From Thereva unica (Eukaryota; Arthropoda; Insecta; Diptera; Therevidae): DNA of 64,000 bases. Position numbers and translations under genes: made by a program. Shown here piece after piece: positions 12,350 to 23,351 of the stretch (the stretch's first letter is position 1; every line of letters begins with the position of its first letter). The notes beneath the pieces were generated by a model. That model was given only the letters and a program-made list of their open reading frames with translations. It had not been told where the DNA came from and ran no database searches. The DNA is taken from the NCBI GenBank assembly GCA_949987705.1, contig OX465284.1, positions 69,425,470-69,489,469 of the forward strand. Reading direction: 5' to 3'.

Positions 12350-14750
12350 ATCTAAACCATCTTCAAAAGCTCTCCTCTTCTTGAAAGCTTTGGCGTACCA
12401 TGAATTTGGGGGAAGTCGTTTCTGGTGCACTCGAGATTAGTGTGGAACAATTGATTTTACCATAGTGAAACCTCCGGTTATAGTGGGACCTATTTCATAA
12501 TCTCGAGGGTACATATACAAAATCACGATCGACTATTCAGTGCATAGTCCCCACTTACATTAAAAATTGTCCCGCCACTGCATATGCCCCGACCGATTCT
12601 CCACTTTGAGTGGCTCTTTTCAATTATTCAACTCTGTTAAGGCCAAAAGAAAGAAGAAGAAAACATGTGAAAAGTTTTTAAGTCTTAGAGGAAATGTGGA
12701 ACACGATGTAGGACACTCCCGGAACAAGGAAAATCCATTCGAGTTAATCTCTTTTCTATTTCCGGTAAATTGCCGCTCGCTTCCATTCAGGACTCTTCTT
12801 GAGCCTCGCTACTCGCAAACATTGAGGTCTTCAGTGAGAGATAGAGTGTGTATTCGCAAGCGAATAAGAAGAGACGAGAGGAAAAAATATATTCTGCAAA
12901 TAAAAACGGCATTTCACTACATTTTCACATTTATCCTCGCCTTTCCGACATCGTCGTCGTCGTTTTCTCGATAACATAGAAAACGGATTGTACGGAGCTG
13001 GGTGCTAAGTACACCCTCATACACTGTGGAATTTCGCATTTTCATGGGAATAAAATCCTTAAACTATTTTCTTTGATTCTCGCAAACCCAAATCGTCACA
13101 CACCGACCAGCCGCCCCCCGCCCGTCCCTCATTTCGCCCGACAGCCAACAGATTTCTCTACGTAAAGGAAATTTCTTTAAGGATGTGTGAAGGATGTTTA
13201 CATTGTCCTCTTATACGAGAAGGATTCTATTTGTTGGCAGTCATCACTTAACATTTCTCACTATCATCATTCTGGGGGGCTTCTAAGAGATATCTTCTTC
13301 CTGTTTCGTCCTTATCGATTGCACACAGTAAAAGCCACGGTGGGGGGCTAAAGTGGATATATACAGAGGAAGAACCAATGACGGCAGTAAAATGGAAGGT
13401 TTCCGTATTTTCTTGAGCAACGATTTCCTTTTCAGAGTCAATAAAATCAGTTGCAAGGGTATGGATGGGTGCCAGACGAGGGGTGAATGGAAATTGGTTC
13501 CTTCACAACTTCTGAAGATTATTTGAAATAGGAGTGGCGCTCCGGATATGGGAGTGATGGCGGAGCACAGCGCTGAAGGGAGTCGGGAGATATTACAGAA
13601 GAGCGGGTGGTCGTGGGGGCAGTGGTGGTAGGACAATGAAGTAGAAAGGCGGCATATTGAGAGACGACCACTTTGATTAGATTCATGAAAGTCCTTCTAC
13701 AGAGGGTGAATACGTAATTGGGTATACTCGATTTGATTTCGAATATGACAGCAGCAAGAGGAGATGATGTCATTCTTGCCTGTGAAGACATTTAGGATTG
13801 CTTTAGGCTTAAAGTAAGTGAATCCTTCCAATTAACACCTCCTTGTCAACTCTTCATCAAAATCTCCACCAACACAAATCAAATATCGCAAAAACTCCAC
13901 CTGTCCGCGAAACCGCTTAACTCTTAATCAAATAAAACTATTTTAATGGTGCTAAAGCCGCAAAAAGTAGTAAAACAACAAAAATTATCGCACGGGAAAA
14001 AGAACGCGCAAAATCATATTCAAAAACTCGCAATAAAAAAGTGTTTTTGTTATCAACAACCCAGCAATAAAAGTAGCATAAAAAGTTCGCTTTGTTCAGG
14101 GAGGGGGCAAGGGCGGCAAGTGGTGGAGTAGGGGAACAAAAAAACAAATTCGTTTCGACGCATAAACAAGTTGTCAAGCAAATTGGATATTTATAAATAG
14201 ATAAAAAATGATAAAAATCACAGAAAACACCAATCCTCCTCCCTTTGTCTCCGCACATATTTTTAGTATTTTAGCACGGCGAGCGCGACTCGTGACAATG
14301 AAGTATAAAAACGATATCAAAGGGTGTGCGGGGCGGGGTGGGGTGGGAGGGGAAGTGTTTGAATGCCATCAGCTCCCAAGCCGCGAGTATGCATAATAAA
14401 TTGGAAGGGAATCGGATAAAAATTGCATAGTAAAAACATAACTCGAGTTTATTTAGATATAAAACGATAAAAACCAAAGCATTTTCCTGCAGGGGGAGGG
14501 GGAGTTATGGTAATTGAAACACAGGGGGATGGGAGTAGTTAAATGTGTGACTATCACTGGTATCGATGGTGAACACTTTTATACTCTTCAAAACATCTTT
14601 CAAAATTTGAACTGTTAAGTTTAGAAATTTCTTTTTCTAGTTCATCCCTAAAGTGGAAATCACGAGTGAGACTCAACCCAAATTTTAATCACCCCACAGA
14701 AGATGTTCGAGCAGTAGAATGCCTTAATTGAGTATATCAAGGCAGTTGTT
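12350..14750. other. non-coding stretch, nothing recognised
   Basis: A 135-codon plus-strand frame (12567-12974) and a 117-codon minus-strand frame (13283-13636) lack recognisable domains and are low-complexity in parts (a GTC triplet run near 12950-12965). No RNA gene or transposon end was recognised. Confidence 0.4.
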
Positions 14751-14828
14751 GTGCCTAGGTAGCCTAGAGTAAAAGCACCCGATTACCGACCATCCCAGAG
14801 GTCCGTGGTTCGAATCCACTCTATGGCA
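14751..14828 (+). repeat. tRNA-derived SINE head (copy 1)
   Basis: An A-box-like TAGCCTAGAGTAAAAGC (14760-14776) is followed by a canonical B box, GGTTCGAATCC (14807-14817), inside a T-arm-like hairpin. The cloverleaf as a whole does not fold well, so this is a tRNA-derived head and not a functional tRNA. It shares CATCCCA.AGGTCC and the B box with copy 2 at 16312. A 212-codon antisense frame (15421-14783) ends inside this head and is probably spurious. Confidence 0.65.
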
Positions 14829-15637
14829 AGATTGTTACGGTGTGCTATCTTCTTCACGAAAGACACCCTCATAGCCACTGTCAAATCACTATAATGTTGT
14901 CTAAAATTCAAAACAGGAGTAGGCGGGAGCAACCGAGAAAACCACTGAGAGGGGAAGGAGGCGAGAGAAAGAAGTTTCTTTGTAATAGAAAAAAGAGGTT
15001 GTAAAAAATATAAAATATATGTGACGGAGCTTTTCCGAAGTTTTGGAACATACTGGAAGCTGAAAGAAAAAGCAAAATTTTCTGGATGGTCGAGAATTGG
15101 TGTTGAGAAGAATAGAGAAAGAAGTTTTTTGAAGACCGTGCTTGTTTGACTGTGCTTGCTTTTTAGACGAGAGACGGCTTTGTTTGGTGTCATTGTTGGA
15201 ATCAAGCACCCCGACAGGAAGGGATTAGAGAGTTTTTCCCGAGGAGACGTTGTATGAGTTCCAAGTGACCGTTCAATCTCCAACCCCCTAGTAAGTGCCC
15301 GTGATAGCTGCATCCCGTTTGTGCGGCAAGGCACGAGTAACCCTAATAAGGTATCTCGCCGGGTTAACAATAGGGTACCCGACGAGGTCTGCCTAGGTAG
15401 CTTCCCCGGCGATTCGTACATCTTCGTGTCTCACTTGGCCGTCTGGGGCCAAGCTTCAATGACTGAATACCCCCCCCCCCCCCATTTACTGCAGCAGTCA
15501 CAGGTGTTGCAGGCACTCCCAATTTTCTTCCCCCGGATCGGGTCTCTGATTGAATCCGAGGACACATCCCTAAGCTTCCGCCCTGTCTTCGATGCGTACT
15601 CCTCAATTCCGTCTGGTTCTACATGCCACTATGGCCA
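14829..15637. other. non-coding, possible SINE or LINE body
   Basis: It contains a homopolymer C run at about 15471-15484 and a GC-rich block at 15220-15450. The sequence directly after the tRNA-like head differs from that after copy 2. No coding motif was recognised. Confidence 0.35.
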
Positions 15638-15967
15638 CTAACCTCCTAAATAGATACCTGATAGCAGTTCAGTTCCTTGTCTGCACCTGCTCGTACATAT
15701 CCCGATGGCTAGAACTGGGTAGTTATATAAAGTTATAATTTTGGCCGTCTTTCCGGAACCACTCTGAGCACAAGCCAGTAACTCCCGTTCACCTATTATA
15801 ATGGGAATTGCAACGACGACAATCGACGTGGGTACAGTATATCCTGACTTACGTACCTTCTCCAAAATAAAAATTTTCAATACCGATTCTTGAAAGGAAT
15901 TCATAAGAGCTGGAATTACATCTGTAACGTTAATAGAAAACTTGTCGTATTTCTTAAAACTAATACC
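15638..15967 (-). pseudogene. Vasa/Belle-type DEAD-box RNA helicase fragment
   Basis: Read antisense from 15967, the frame gives GISFKKYDKFSINVT, then SFQESVLKIFILEKVRKSGY, then TVPTS, AIPIIIGERELLACAQ and SGSGKT. This is the N-terminal core of a DDX4/DDX3 DEAD-box helicase: the INF.KYD motif, the Q-motif region and motif I (Walker A). Two key sites are altered: the Q-motif glutamine is lost (PTPIQ has become PTSIV), and motif I reads AQSGSGKT instead of AQTGSGKT. After motif I the protein stops resembling the family; motifs Ia, DEAD, SAT and VI are absent. A stop lies directly upstream of the first matching glycine. This supports a dead fragment. A single divergent exon of a larger gene is less likely because of the Q-motif loss. 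Confidence 0.75.
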
Positions 15968-16311
15968 TCATGTAATTCGCGAAATTGACGATCCCTTCTC
16001 CATGGTTTATCAGTCCTGGAGGTATGGAAACCTCACTCGGTTGCTCTGCTCCTTCTCCACACTTTTCATTATATTTCTCCTACTGAAATTTGGGCCTCAT
16101 GCAGCTGCCGACGTTTCTAAACGGGCAGCCACACCTTTTCAGGCACACCACATTTTAAGACTGCTCGCGCTCCTGTTGCGCTGCGACTAATACCATTGCT
16201 CCACCAGGCTCTGACCAGAATATAAAATAATTTTGCTCTACCCCCTGGAAATTGGTCACCATGCTCGGCTTCAACACAAGTTCTCCAGGTAGCCCGACAA
16301 AGAGGGGGGGA
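15968..16311. other. non-coding between helicase fragment and SINE head
   Basis: No gene recognised. Minus-strand frames of about 80 codons running through here into the SINE contain IRTRDLWDG, a peptide that arises from translating tRNA-derived repeats. Confidence 0.4.
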
Positions 16312-16386
16312 GGGGCTGGGTAGCTTAGGGAGTAACACGTCTGGCTTCCATCCCAAAGGTCCCGGGTTCGAATCCCGGCAGCGCCA
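16312..16386 (+). repeat. tRNA-derived SINE head (copy 2)
   Basis: The block starts GGGGCTG and ends CAGCGCC-A, a 7-bp acceptor-like stem with one mismatch. It carries a perfect T-arm (CCGGG, TTCGAAT, CCCGG) with the B box GGTTCGAATCC at 16365-16375. The D-arm and anticodon stems do not pair, so a functional tRNA is unlikely. The body probably continues downstream to about 16680, which includes CCTCGTGTTTGGAAAG. Same orientation as copy 1. Confidence 0.7.
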
Positions 16387-16958
16387 CGGTTTTTCGCCTT
16401 TTCCACTTTCCCACCTACATAACTTTTCTTCTTACTTCTTCGCTCTTTACGCTCGCTCCACCAAAGCGGATGTCATCGGTTGGTTGATCAGGATGCACAA
16501 CACTCAAGCGTGTTGTTTCTCGATGCTCCGATGTCAGAGTCACGATAGTAATATATATGCATGAGAGATGTATGAGACGACGGCGGTAAACCTCGTGTTT
16601 GGAAAGAACAGAAGTAAATGCTAATAGGCGGTAGCTAATGCCTAATCTCCAAAGGCAAAACCAACCACGAACCAACTAACCAAAGTGCTGCTTCCCGTTC
16701 CTTCCCATTGTAAATTGAATTATCTGTCCCGCTCATGTTTGGGTCGACATGGGTAACTTTCCGTATGTGTTAGTTAAACCATTTGAGTTGCCACATGAAA
16801 TTCAGCGGGCAATTTAGTACAAAAAAATGTCAAAAATCAAGGCATAAATGACGTTAATTTGTATTTGCAATATCCCGCCAAAAAATTTGTCAACAGAAAA
16901 GTCTAATCTAGTAATAGTCCAGTGCAATTGAATCGAAAGAAGGGCATGAAATTGCATA
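16387..16958. other. probable SINE body, then non-coding
   Basis: Sequence after the tRNA-like head up to about 16680 may be the SINE body; I cannot define its end. No coding motif in the rest. Confidence 0.35.
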
Positions 16959-17377
16959 GTAGCTAAGAATCATCATTTTCGAGGTTCTAAAAGTAAAGTT
17001 TTTGATGAGACTGCCTCAGATGCGGAAAATAACAAAATGTGAAATGTAAGGTAAAACATCCTGACGAGGCTGTCTTTGGAATCCGGGAAACATAACGTGT
17101 GCAAAGAAACTTAAGTGAAGGTCAAGTGAAAGCTGTTTAGGTGCAAGGAGGTGCAATCATTTTTAAGAGGAGCATTGCAAGAAAAGACAAAGAAAGTGGG
17201 AAATTACTGAAAAATGTCTCGACCGCCAAAATTCATGTGAGGTGCTATATTTGATACTGAGCCGAAGATTCTCCCACAAAAGTATTGTTTATATTAAAGA
17301 TTTATAGAAATAAAAAATATTATGATATATTGAAAGGAAGTGCTTTAGTTTTCGCGAAAATGATGATTCTTAGTTAC
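16959..17377. mobile_element. Tc1/mariner-like MITE, 419 bp, TA-flanked
   Basis: The left end GTAGCTAAGAATCATCATTT and the right end (reverse complement GTAACTAAGAATCATCATTT) form terminal inverted repeats of about 23 bp with one mismatch. Both sides are bordered by TA (16957-16958 and 17378-17379), the target duplication of the Tc1/mariner superfamily. The interior has no long frame and no transposase motif. Because TA is only two bases, the superfamily call is moderate; the inverted repeat is directly visible. Confidence 0.7.
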
Positions 17378-18369
17378 TATTTCCCATTATTATAATTTTC
17401 CAAAGTTGTTAAATAAAATATAGATAATTCAGGGCGTTACATAACATTCTATTTCATCCGACACGCCAAACTGGCTGGAAGCGAGTTATTCGTCGAGAAG
17501 TGTCGTAACCTTCGCTGTTGACTTTTCGCCCGTTACGTCGCGGACATGAAACGACATAGTTTCGGTCAATAGCCCATTTGAAAGACATTTTAATACCCGT
17601 ATTTCTGCTGCTTACTACATTATCATATGAGCAACCGTTAAGGCGATATTAAAAAAAATGGCGTTATCAGTTATTTCAGGCACGTGCAGTACGAAATTTG
17701 GCGTTGGATTACTTGCAAACTATACAAGCGAGAACGACGACTAAGGGCTTATTCTAAAGGTAATTACTTGCACTTTAAGTTTGGTAATTAGCATTAACCC
17801 ACACAAATTAAAATCTTACGAGTTAAAGGCAAAAAACTGCATTCAACCCCAACCACATGATCAAGGTTGAACTTTGAGCGGCCATAACTTTGAGCCAAAT
17901 CGACTTACAGACCTCGTTGAGGGCTCATTTTGTAGATAATTTTATTCTCCAACACCTTGCCAGTGATCATTTTCAGCTATCATTGCATGGAAACTGGTTA
18001 TTTAGTATAAACGACCTCTACTTCTTTTTCAAGATGGCGGCGTTTCCCAACACACTGCGACCCCACAAACTTGGTTTTAACATTATCAGATGTACCCAAA
18101 TAAATTCCAAAAAAAAAAAAAATTCATACATCATGAAATGCAATACTAATTGCACTGGACTATAATAATAATAACAAAACAGACATTTCTGACAATTCAC
18201 ATCTATAGTGATAGAAATGTGTGTGAACACATTTTGTCAGCTAATTCAGCCTACTGGTACGTGGTTAGTTTTCTCATTGGAGATTAGTCGTAAAGGTCAG
18301 TTTTGGTATGAGCTGGACATGTGAGGGTTTGCAAGTGTCTGGATAATCTCCACGAGTATAATTTCAAGG
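17378..18369. other. non-coding stretch
   Basis: No gene recognised. An A homopolymer lies near 18107-18121 and gives spurious frames of 70-91 codons on both strands. Confidence 0.4.
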
Positions 18370-18640
18370 GGCATGCCTCATGGCAAATGAAGGCATGCCG
18401 AAAGAGGGCTTTGCTCTAACATTCCTTGTACGCACCACAGAAAAAAACCAGGTGTGCCTCATCGATTTCTTATAAGGGCTTTATGAGACAAACCTCATTA
18501 CAAATGAAATAGTGCAATCCCACCATTTTCCTTACGAGCTCAGAAAGCTTTTTACCCTTAAGCTAACCGCCAGCTAACAGCTTTTCCTGCTACAAAGCTT
18601 TAGTGGTTGTTACTGCCTTGCTGCAAATTTCAGGCAATAA
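18370..18640 (+). repeat. 5' flank shared by the two 5S-derived copies
   Basis: Blocks such as TTATAAGGGC.TTATGAGA.AAACCT, CAGAAA..TTTT and, just before the 5S-like part, AAAGCTTTA and TTTCAGGCAAT recur in order upstream of the second 5S-derived copy (about 22860-23351). The shared flank shows that the two copies descend from one repeat unit, not from two independent 5S captures. Confidence 0.6.
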
Positions 18641-18750
18641 AGTTGGTGGTAGTAAATGGTTTAGCATACTCAATAGACCGGTTCTCGTTCGATTAAGTTA
18701 AGCAGCACGAACATGATTTGTATTAAGTTGGGGGACCGATATGTAAAACA
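18641..18750 (+). ncRNA. 5S rRNA-derived pseudogene/SINE copy 1
   Basis: The stretch follows eukaryotic 5S rRNA. It contains CCGGTTCTCGTTCGATT near 18679 (5S: CGGTTCTCGTCCGAT), AAGTTAAGCAGCACG near 18695 (box A region TTAAGCAGC), and TTAAGTTGGGGGACCG near 18723 (box C GATGGGGGACCG). The first about 35 bases are diverged and the terminal helix is not restored at the 3' end, so it is not a functional 5S gene. The internal promoter boxes are the best-kept part, as in 5S-derived SINEs. A plain 5S pseudogene is the alternative. Confidence 0.75.
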
Positions 18751-18785
18751 GTACTCCCGTTTGGAAGGAAAGAAACTCGAATTGC

Positions 18786-18814
18786 GGGGAGGGGGGGTTG
18801 GGGGGGGGGGGTGG
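18786..18814 (+). repeat. G-rich tract, possible G-quadruplex
   Basis: Dense runs of G (including runs of seven and about ten) separated by A or TT, just downstream of the 5S-derived copy. It meets the simple pattern for quadruplex formation. It may also be an unstable or hard-to-assemble tract. Confidence 0.6.
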
Positions 18815-20827
18815 AGAAAGATAAATACAAAGTTTTCGAAACCGTCGCAGTTTATTACTCATCTACCCCATCCCGAAATTCCTCAGTTTTTCGGCCTATT
18901 CATTCCAATCGGGAACAGGTAGTAATGTTTTTTTTCTCAGGGAGGTTAAATGCTGCATTCTTAATAATGCGCGAATGAGGCAAGGCGTTGTGTGCCCTTT
19001 GCGGCCTCGATAGGGCAATCAGAATTGGTCCGTATCTTTGGAAAATTCTATTTTTGCCCGGAGTAGTACAACAGAGCAAAGACTGATGACGAGTGTAGTG
19101 GATTTGTTAGCATTATGCTCTTTGAGACACCTATAAACCTCCCATGTCTGTGTATATTGTGTGTGCATTGCTTCAACGCAATTCTATAAGTGGATCGGCG
19201 ACTTGAAAGCTGACAAATATTGTTGAATTCAAATTATAAAAAATGTAAGATAAACTTTACATCACACCACCGCTCTAGACCCTTAAGCTCAATCACAACG
19301 TCTCTGTGCTGTCCATTAAAGACACCGCTTCAAACTCCTACTCACAATCTAATGTTTTAATTATCAAACACCTCTTTTCTTCCAAATACCTTGCGGTACG
19401 CAGTAACAACAACAACAAAACAGAAACGATGAAAACATCAACACTCCCACCTCGACAAAGGTCCGCCCAAACAACAAAACTCCATTTAATCGCGTTTTTC
19501 ATATCTTAATCCAGATTGCCGCGGAAAACAATTCCCACGTTGACATTTTGTAATCAATTTCCATTAACATTAGGCAACTTTTATCATCCATTAATTAATC
19601 AAAAATTAGTGGTGCGGAACCGGTGGTGTGTGCGCCGCCGTCCCCCTGCCGCCGCCCAATCCGACCGGGCACTGGACAAATCAAAACAAATCACGGCTGG
19701 CCCCTCATTAAAGTCCGGCTCTATCGCGCGGCCATCCGATAAAAACGGCGAGTTTTAACACCCGATTTAATTTATGGATCCCCCGGCATAAAAAAGCTCA
19801 TTAAAAGCTCAACGTAAGTACAATTAGAGCCCACGGCTAACGGCTGTGTTCGGCCTACCCCGGCCTGCCGCATGCTCCTAATACAGGCCCTGCGGGGTTG
19901 TAGCCGGCCTAGCAATCGGCCGAAATAATGACAGACCAACGAACCGAACCGGTTTAAAGTTTTTGACACGACAAAGCGCGGATTTCCCAAAGTAGACCGG
20001 ACTTTTTCCATTCGCGTCTATACGGCAGACAGATAACAGTCGCCTACAAAAAACACAACAAAAAACCGACGGTGGAGTTGCACAAAGCGGAAAAAAGGGT
20101 TCTAAACATTTTTTCCAGGGGAGGGGGGCAGAAATTATTTGCATAACAATTCACAATTTTTTTTCCACTTTTCTCGTTTCTGTTAACAAATTTGTGAAGT
20201 TTTGGAGGAGGGCAAAAAGGTGCTGTCGGAAATGTTAATTAATTCCACGACGTTGAAATGCGCCGAGTTTGAGTGATTTTCGGTGTAATTCGCTGCTTTG
20301 AGCCGAGCTTCTCCCTTCCCCTTTGGGGCAGCATTTGTGGGCTAGAGTGGAATTTTGGTGGACGGGGGTCTCGTTTGGGGCTTAATTTGTAAAATGGTGA
20401 TAATTGTACGTAAATGTTGATACTTTTTAAAGGTTATATAATTGACAGTGAAATTGCTGGCGTAACAAGAGCGTTAATTGGGTTAGAGGGTATCGATATG
20501 GTGAGATTTCGTTTCTTTATTATGGGTAAAGCAGATTAGTGTAAGATCGTCATAAATTTAAAATTTCTATTTAAAAATGCAGTCCTTGAACTATAGAATG
20601 AAAGAAAATTTATGTAAATAGTTTCGGGAGACCTTGTTTCTTAAATAGACTAAATGTAAAATATTCTACAAAATAAGAATATTTTTTCGTAGGCGTGCAA
20701 GAGTGTTAAAATTGGTATACCCTTCAGAATATTTCATGGAATTCCAACCTTCGAAAGGTAACAAGTCAAAATTGTATAACAATTAAGCATTACTTCTTGG
20801 TAGAAAAAAAACTGCGAAACTGCTATA
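18815..20827. other. non-coding; possible regulatory DNA at 19540-20160
   Basis: No coding motif. Around 19540-19830 there is a dense set of homeodomain-like and Cad/AbdB-like words: CATTAATTAATC near 19589, TTTATGGATC near 19770, and CATAAAAAAGC then CATTAAAAGC near 19788. GC-rich blocks follow. This resembles insect conserved non-coding DNA, but nothing in the sequence proves function. Confidence 0.3.
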
Positions 20828-21040
20828 TTGAAAGACTCTTCAGATCTTCGTTCAGTGCTAGATCAGGGTGACACAGCAATATTAGTTCTCCTTGATTTCT
20901 CCAAAGTGTTCGACTCTGTAGTTGACTTACTTTTGCTCTACAAACTTAGTACGTTCTATAGCTTTTCTTTTTCTGCTATTCGACCTTTCTCATCTCTTCT
21001 ATCTAATCGACTTCGGTGTGTGCGGCAGATGTTTAATTAA
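20828..21040 (+). pseudogene. Jockey-like reverse transcriptase fragment
   Basis: The frame reads ILVLLDFSKVFDSV, then LLLYKLSTFYSFS and SSLLSNR, matching RT palm motif A (LDFSKAFDSV.H..LL.KL) and the following segment of Jockey-clade elements. Only about 70 codons survive; the rest of the RT is gone. A dispersed repeat starts about 20 bp further on. Motif A is diagnostic for non-LTR RT; the clade is by resemblance. Confidence 0.75.
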
Positions 21041-21057
21041 TTGATAATTAATTGCCT

Positions 21058-21192
21058 ATTGTATTCTACTTATCATACTTTTTCATTTGATACCCATGTC
21101 GAGGAGGTTGTGAAGTAAGTGGTAATCCGCCCTCTTGAGATGGCCGCCATGGATTTAACGGTATATTGAGTATACTATATTGCTTATTGTAT
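21058..21192 (-). repeat. dispersed repeat unit shared with 55660-56070
   Basis: In reverse complement this block reads TAGTATACTCAATATACCG, then CCATGGCGGCCATCTCAAGA, GGGCGGATTACC, CTTCACAACC and TCGACATGGGTATC. The same words in the same order occur two or three times inside the hAT-like element at 55417-56225. This is a separate copy of the internal sequence of that repeat family. Confidence 0.75.
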
Positions 21193-21589
21193 TTCAGTTT
21201 AGTTTAAGTAGCGTCATATAGTCTTTCTTTTAGTTGAGGGTATCAAAATAGCCGAGGACCTATTCTCAGACCTACCAAATATACATACAAAATTTCATAC
21301 AAATCAGTCAATCGGTTTCGGTGGAGTTCGATAACAAACACTGTTGCACGAGATTTTTATAATTTAGATTATTCAATTGTCCTTTATTTACTAGAATTAC
21401 AGTCCTCTTTTTCGAAGTGTGCACAATGACATTGCAATCCGCGGCTTGTCGGTGGCCCTTTCATTAACGTTCCTTACATAGTAAAGTAGTCCTACAAGAT
21501 TCCAAATCTGGGCTGATATAAAGCCAGAATTCTATGGGAAAAAGCATATAATATTGCCCGAAAGTTAATAATGGTTGGACCCGTGGACT
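21193..21589. other. non-coding, no gene recognised
   Basis: It contains CATACAAAATTTCATACAAA near 21286, a type of word common in insect repeats. No domain. Confidence 0.35.
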
Positions 21590-22150
21590 ATATTCCTTAA
21601 ATAACCACAAATCCCCAGGAATTGACATTCCAGCAGAGCTGATCCGCTGCCGGCAGCTGTACAAGAACTATTACGCTGCAAACATGGAAGAACGAAGAAA
21701 TGATCGAGGATTAGGGGCAAATCTGGCCTATACAACACAAGAGAGGTGACAAATTCAACTATGCAAATAGAACTTCACAGTGATTTTAAGCCAACAACAT
21801 GCGACAGAATCGACAAGGAAAATGTATGCGACAATTCTAGATTTCAACATCCCCCTATAGATAGTGAAGTAACGAAACTGAAAATGGAAAATACAAGGTG
21901 TACATACAACCAGAATACAAGAACTGACGGGATCCTTCTTAGCCAAGTATAGTTTAAAGCAAGGCGGGCATCCATGCTATTTACTCTTTGCCTAGAAGGA
22001 GTAATTCACAAAATTACCATGGACGCGAAAGCAACGTTGCTTACCTAGAAGACCTAGGTATACATAATTTATGCACATAGAACGACATGTACTGCTCAAA
22101 AAAATTAACTTATACAACGAGAAGGCAACCAAGAAGAAGCTCATGGGGTA
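21590..22150 (+). pseudogene. RTE-like reverse transcriptase fragment
   Basis: Successive, frame-broken pieces match RTE-type RT. SLNNHKSPGIDIPAELIRC (from about 21590) corresponds to the LKN.KAPG.DGIPAELIK block. MENTRCTYNQNTRTDGILLS (about 21885) corresponds to the TRC.VRIQN..T..F segment. ASMLFTLCLEGVIHKITM (about 21970) corresponds to LSP.LFN..LE.VIR. The QGD motif and YADD box are not readable. It is a different copy from the one at 4000-6110. At about 22150 it gives way to an unrelated Jockey-like fragment. Confidence 0.7.
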
Positions 22151-22154
22151 TTTA

Positions 22155-22288
22155 GAGTTCTAGCAAATCTTGAATGGGAAACAATATGGATTCAAACAAA
22201 AGAATTCCACCGGCAACCTTTTAGTGTATCCAACTGAGCACCTTAGCCAAAGCATTGATCCAATTGGGAAGTCTAGAATGGTCTAGAT
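22155..22288 (+). pseudogene. Jockey-like RT fragment, left part (split by hAT)
   Basis: The frame LNGKQYGFKQKNSTGN, then LLVYPTEHLSQSID, matches the segment just before RT motif A. It aligns at the nucleotide level with 44950-45060 (second copy of the same family). The coding continues at 24497 on the other side of a hAT-like insertion. The last 8 bases, GTCTAGAT, are the duplicated target site. Confidence 0.75.
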
Positions 22289-23351
22289 CAGTGATTCTCA
22301 ATCTTTTTTTACTTGCGGCACACTTTTAACAATTTCAAAATTTGGCGGCACTCTAAGAATGCAAAAAATTTAGAAGAATTTTACTTATAGACCGTCAGTT
22401 AGTGACAGATTTAGGTGACCCCATTTTCTCATGTTAGCCTCGAAGAGGGTTGAAAGGTAGATCGATGTTGAGTTGGAAAAAGTTAAATTACGGTGCCGCT
22501 ACTGGGGATTACGTAACGTAACGTGTTTTTCGTAACAGAAATAAGAGGCGTATCTAGACCTTATTTTAATGCTAATATCTTTATATAGGAATAGTAATGA
22601 TGAATGTTTCACACTTTCGATGGGCTTGTGTTAGAAAATCGGTCAAATTCTCGATTTATAATGACGCCCTTGTTTCCATCCCTTAGCCATCAATTACGCA
22701 CAAGCCTTCACTTTTCGGGGGCCAGTTTCTATTCAAAAATCTGGAAGTAAACTTCGCACTTTAATGAGAACCCGATGTAGTAAATGAGGGGCATTCCGAA
22801 GAGTTTCTTCAAAAATACCACTCAAAAAAAGACCAGCGATACTGAAGTGAGGTATGCATTATCAGTTTTTTATAATGGCCTTAGTAGGCAAACCTTATTT
22901 CAAATTTAAGTAATTAAGCCTTACATATTCAGAAAACGTTTTGAAAACCTTCAAAAAAATACCCCGGCTGCACCAGCAATTGGCGAACTGAACTTCTAAC
23001 CTCAGCTCAGTTTGCATATAATTTAAACATATTCAACTGAGGAAAAAAAAACCTCAGTTCGCACAATGGGTCCCAAACTGAAGTTGAATGTAAAAGCTCG
23101 CTCAAAAGATAGTAATCAACTAGAATAGTGGAATGCCATTCCAGTGGGCTTTCGCATTTCTGACTTCTGGCGAAAAAGCAACAATTTGCACGAACTGAAC
23201 ATGAACTGGACTTTAGCCGGTGAAGCCACTTACGTGGATTGAACTGAACATTATTGAACTGAGGTCGGTGAAGCCATGCCATTAAGCGCTAGTTTAACTC
23301 ATACAAAGCTTTATTTTTGTTGATGTATTGCTTCATGTTTCAGGCAATTAT

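Noticed and set aside
12567..12974. 135-codon plus-strand frame
   Set aside because: Basic, low-complexity in parts, ends in a GTC-repeat Ser run; no domain.
14783..15421. 212-codon minus-strand frame, among the longest in the window
   Set aside because: Its end translates the tRNA-derived SINE head (IRTTDLWDG type). The rest has no domain and lies in probable repeat sequence.
15638..15967. Real exon of a helicase gene
   Set aside because: The Q-motif glutamine is lost, sequence after motif I is unrelated to the family, and an in-frame stop stands directly before the homologous part.
16312..16386. Functional tRNA gene
   Set aside because: The T arm is perfect, but the D arm and anticodon stem do not pair and the acceptor stem has a mismatch. 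A SINE head fits better.
18641..18750. Functional 5S rRNA gene
   Set aside because: The 5' third is strongly diverged and the 3' strand of the terminal helix is not found.
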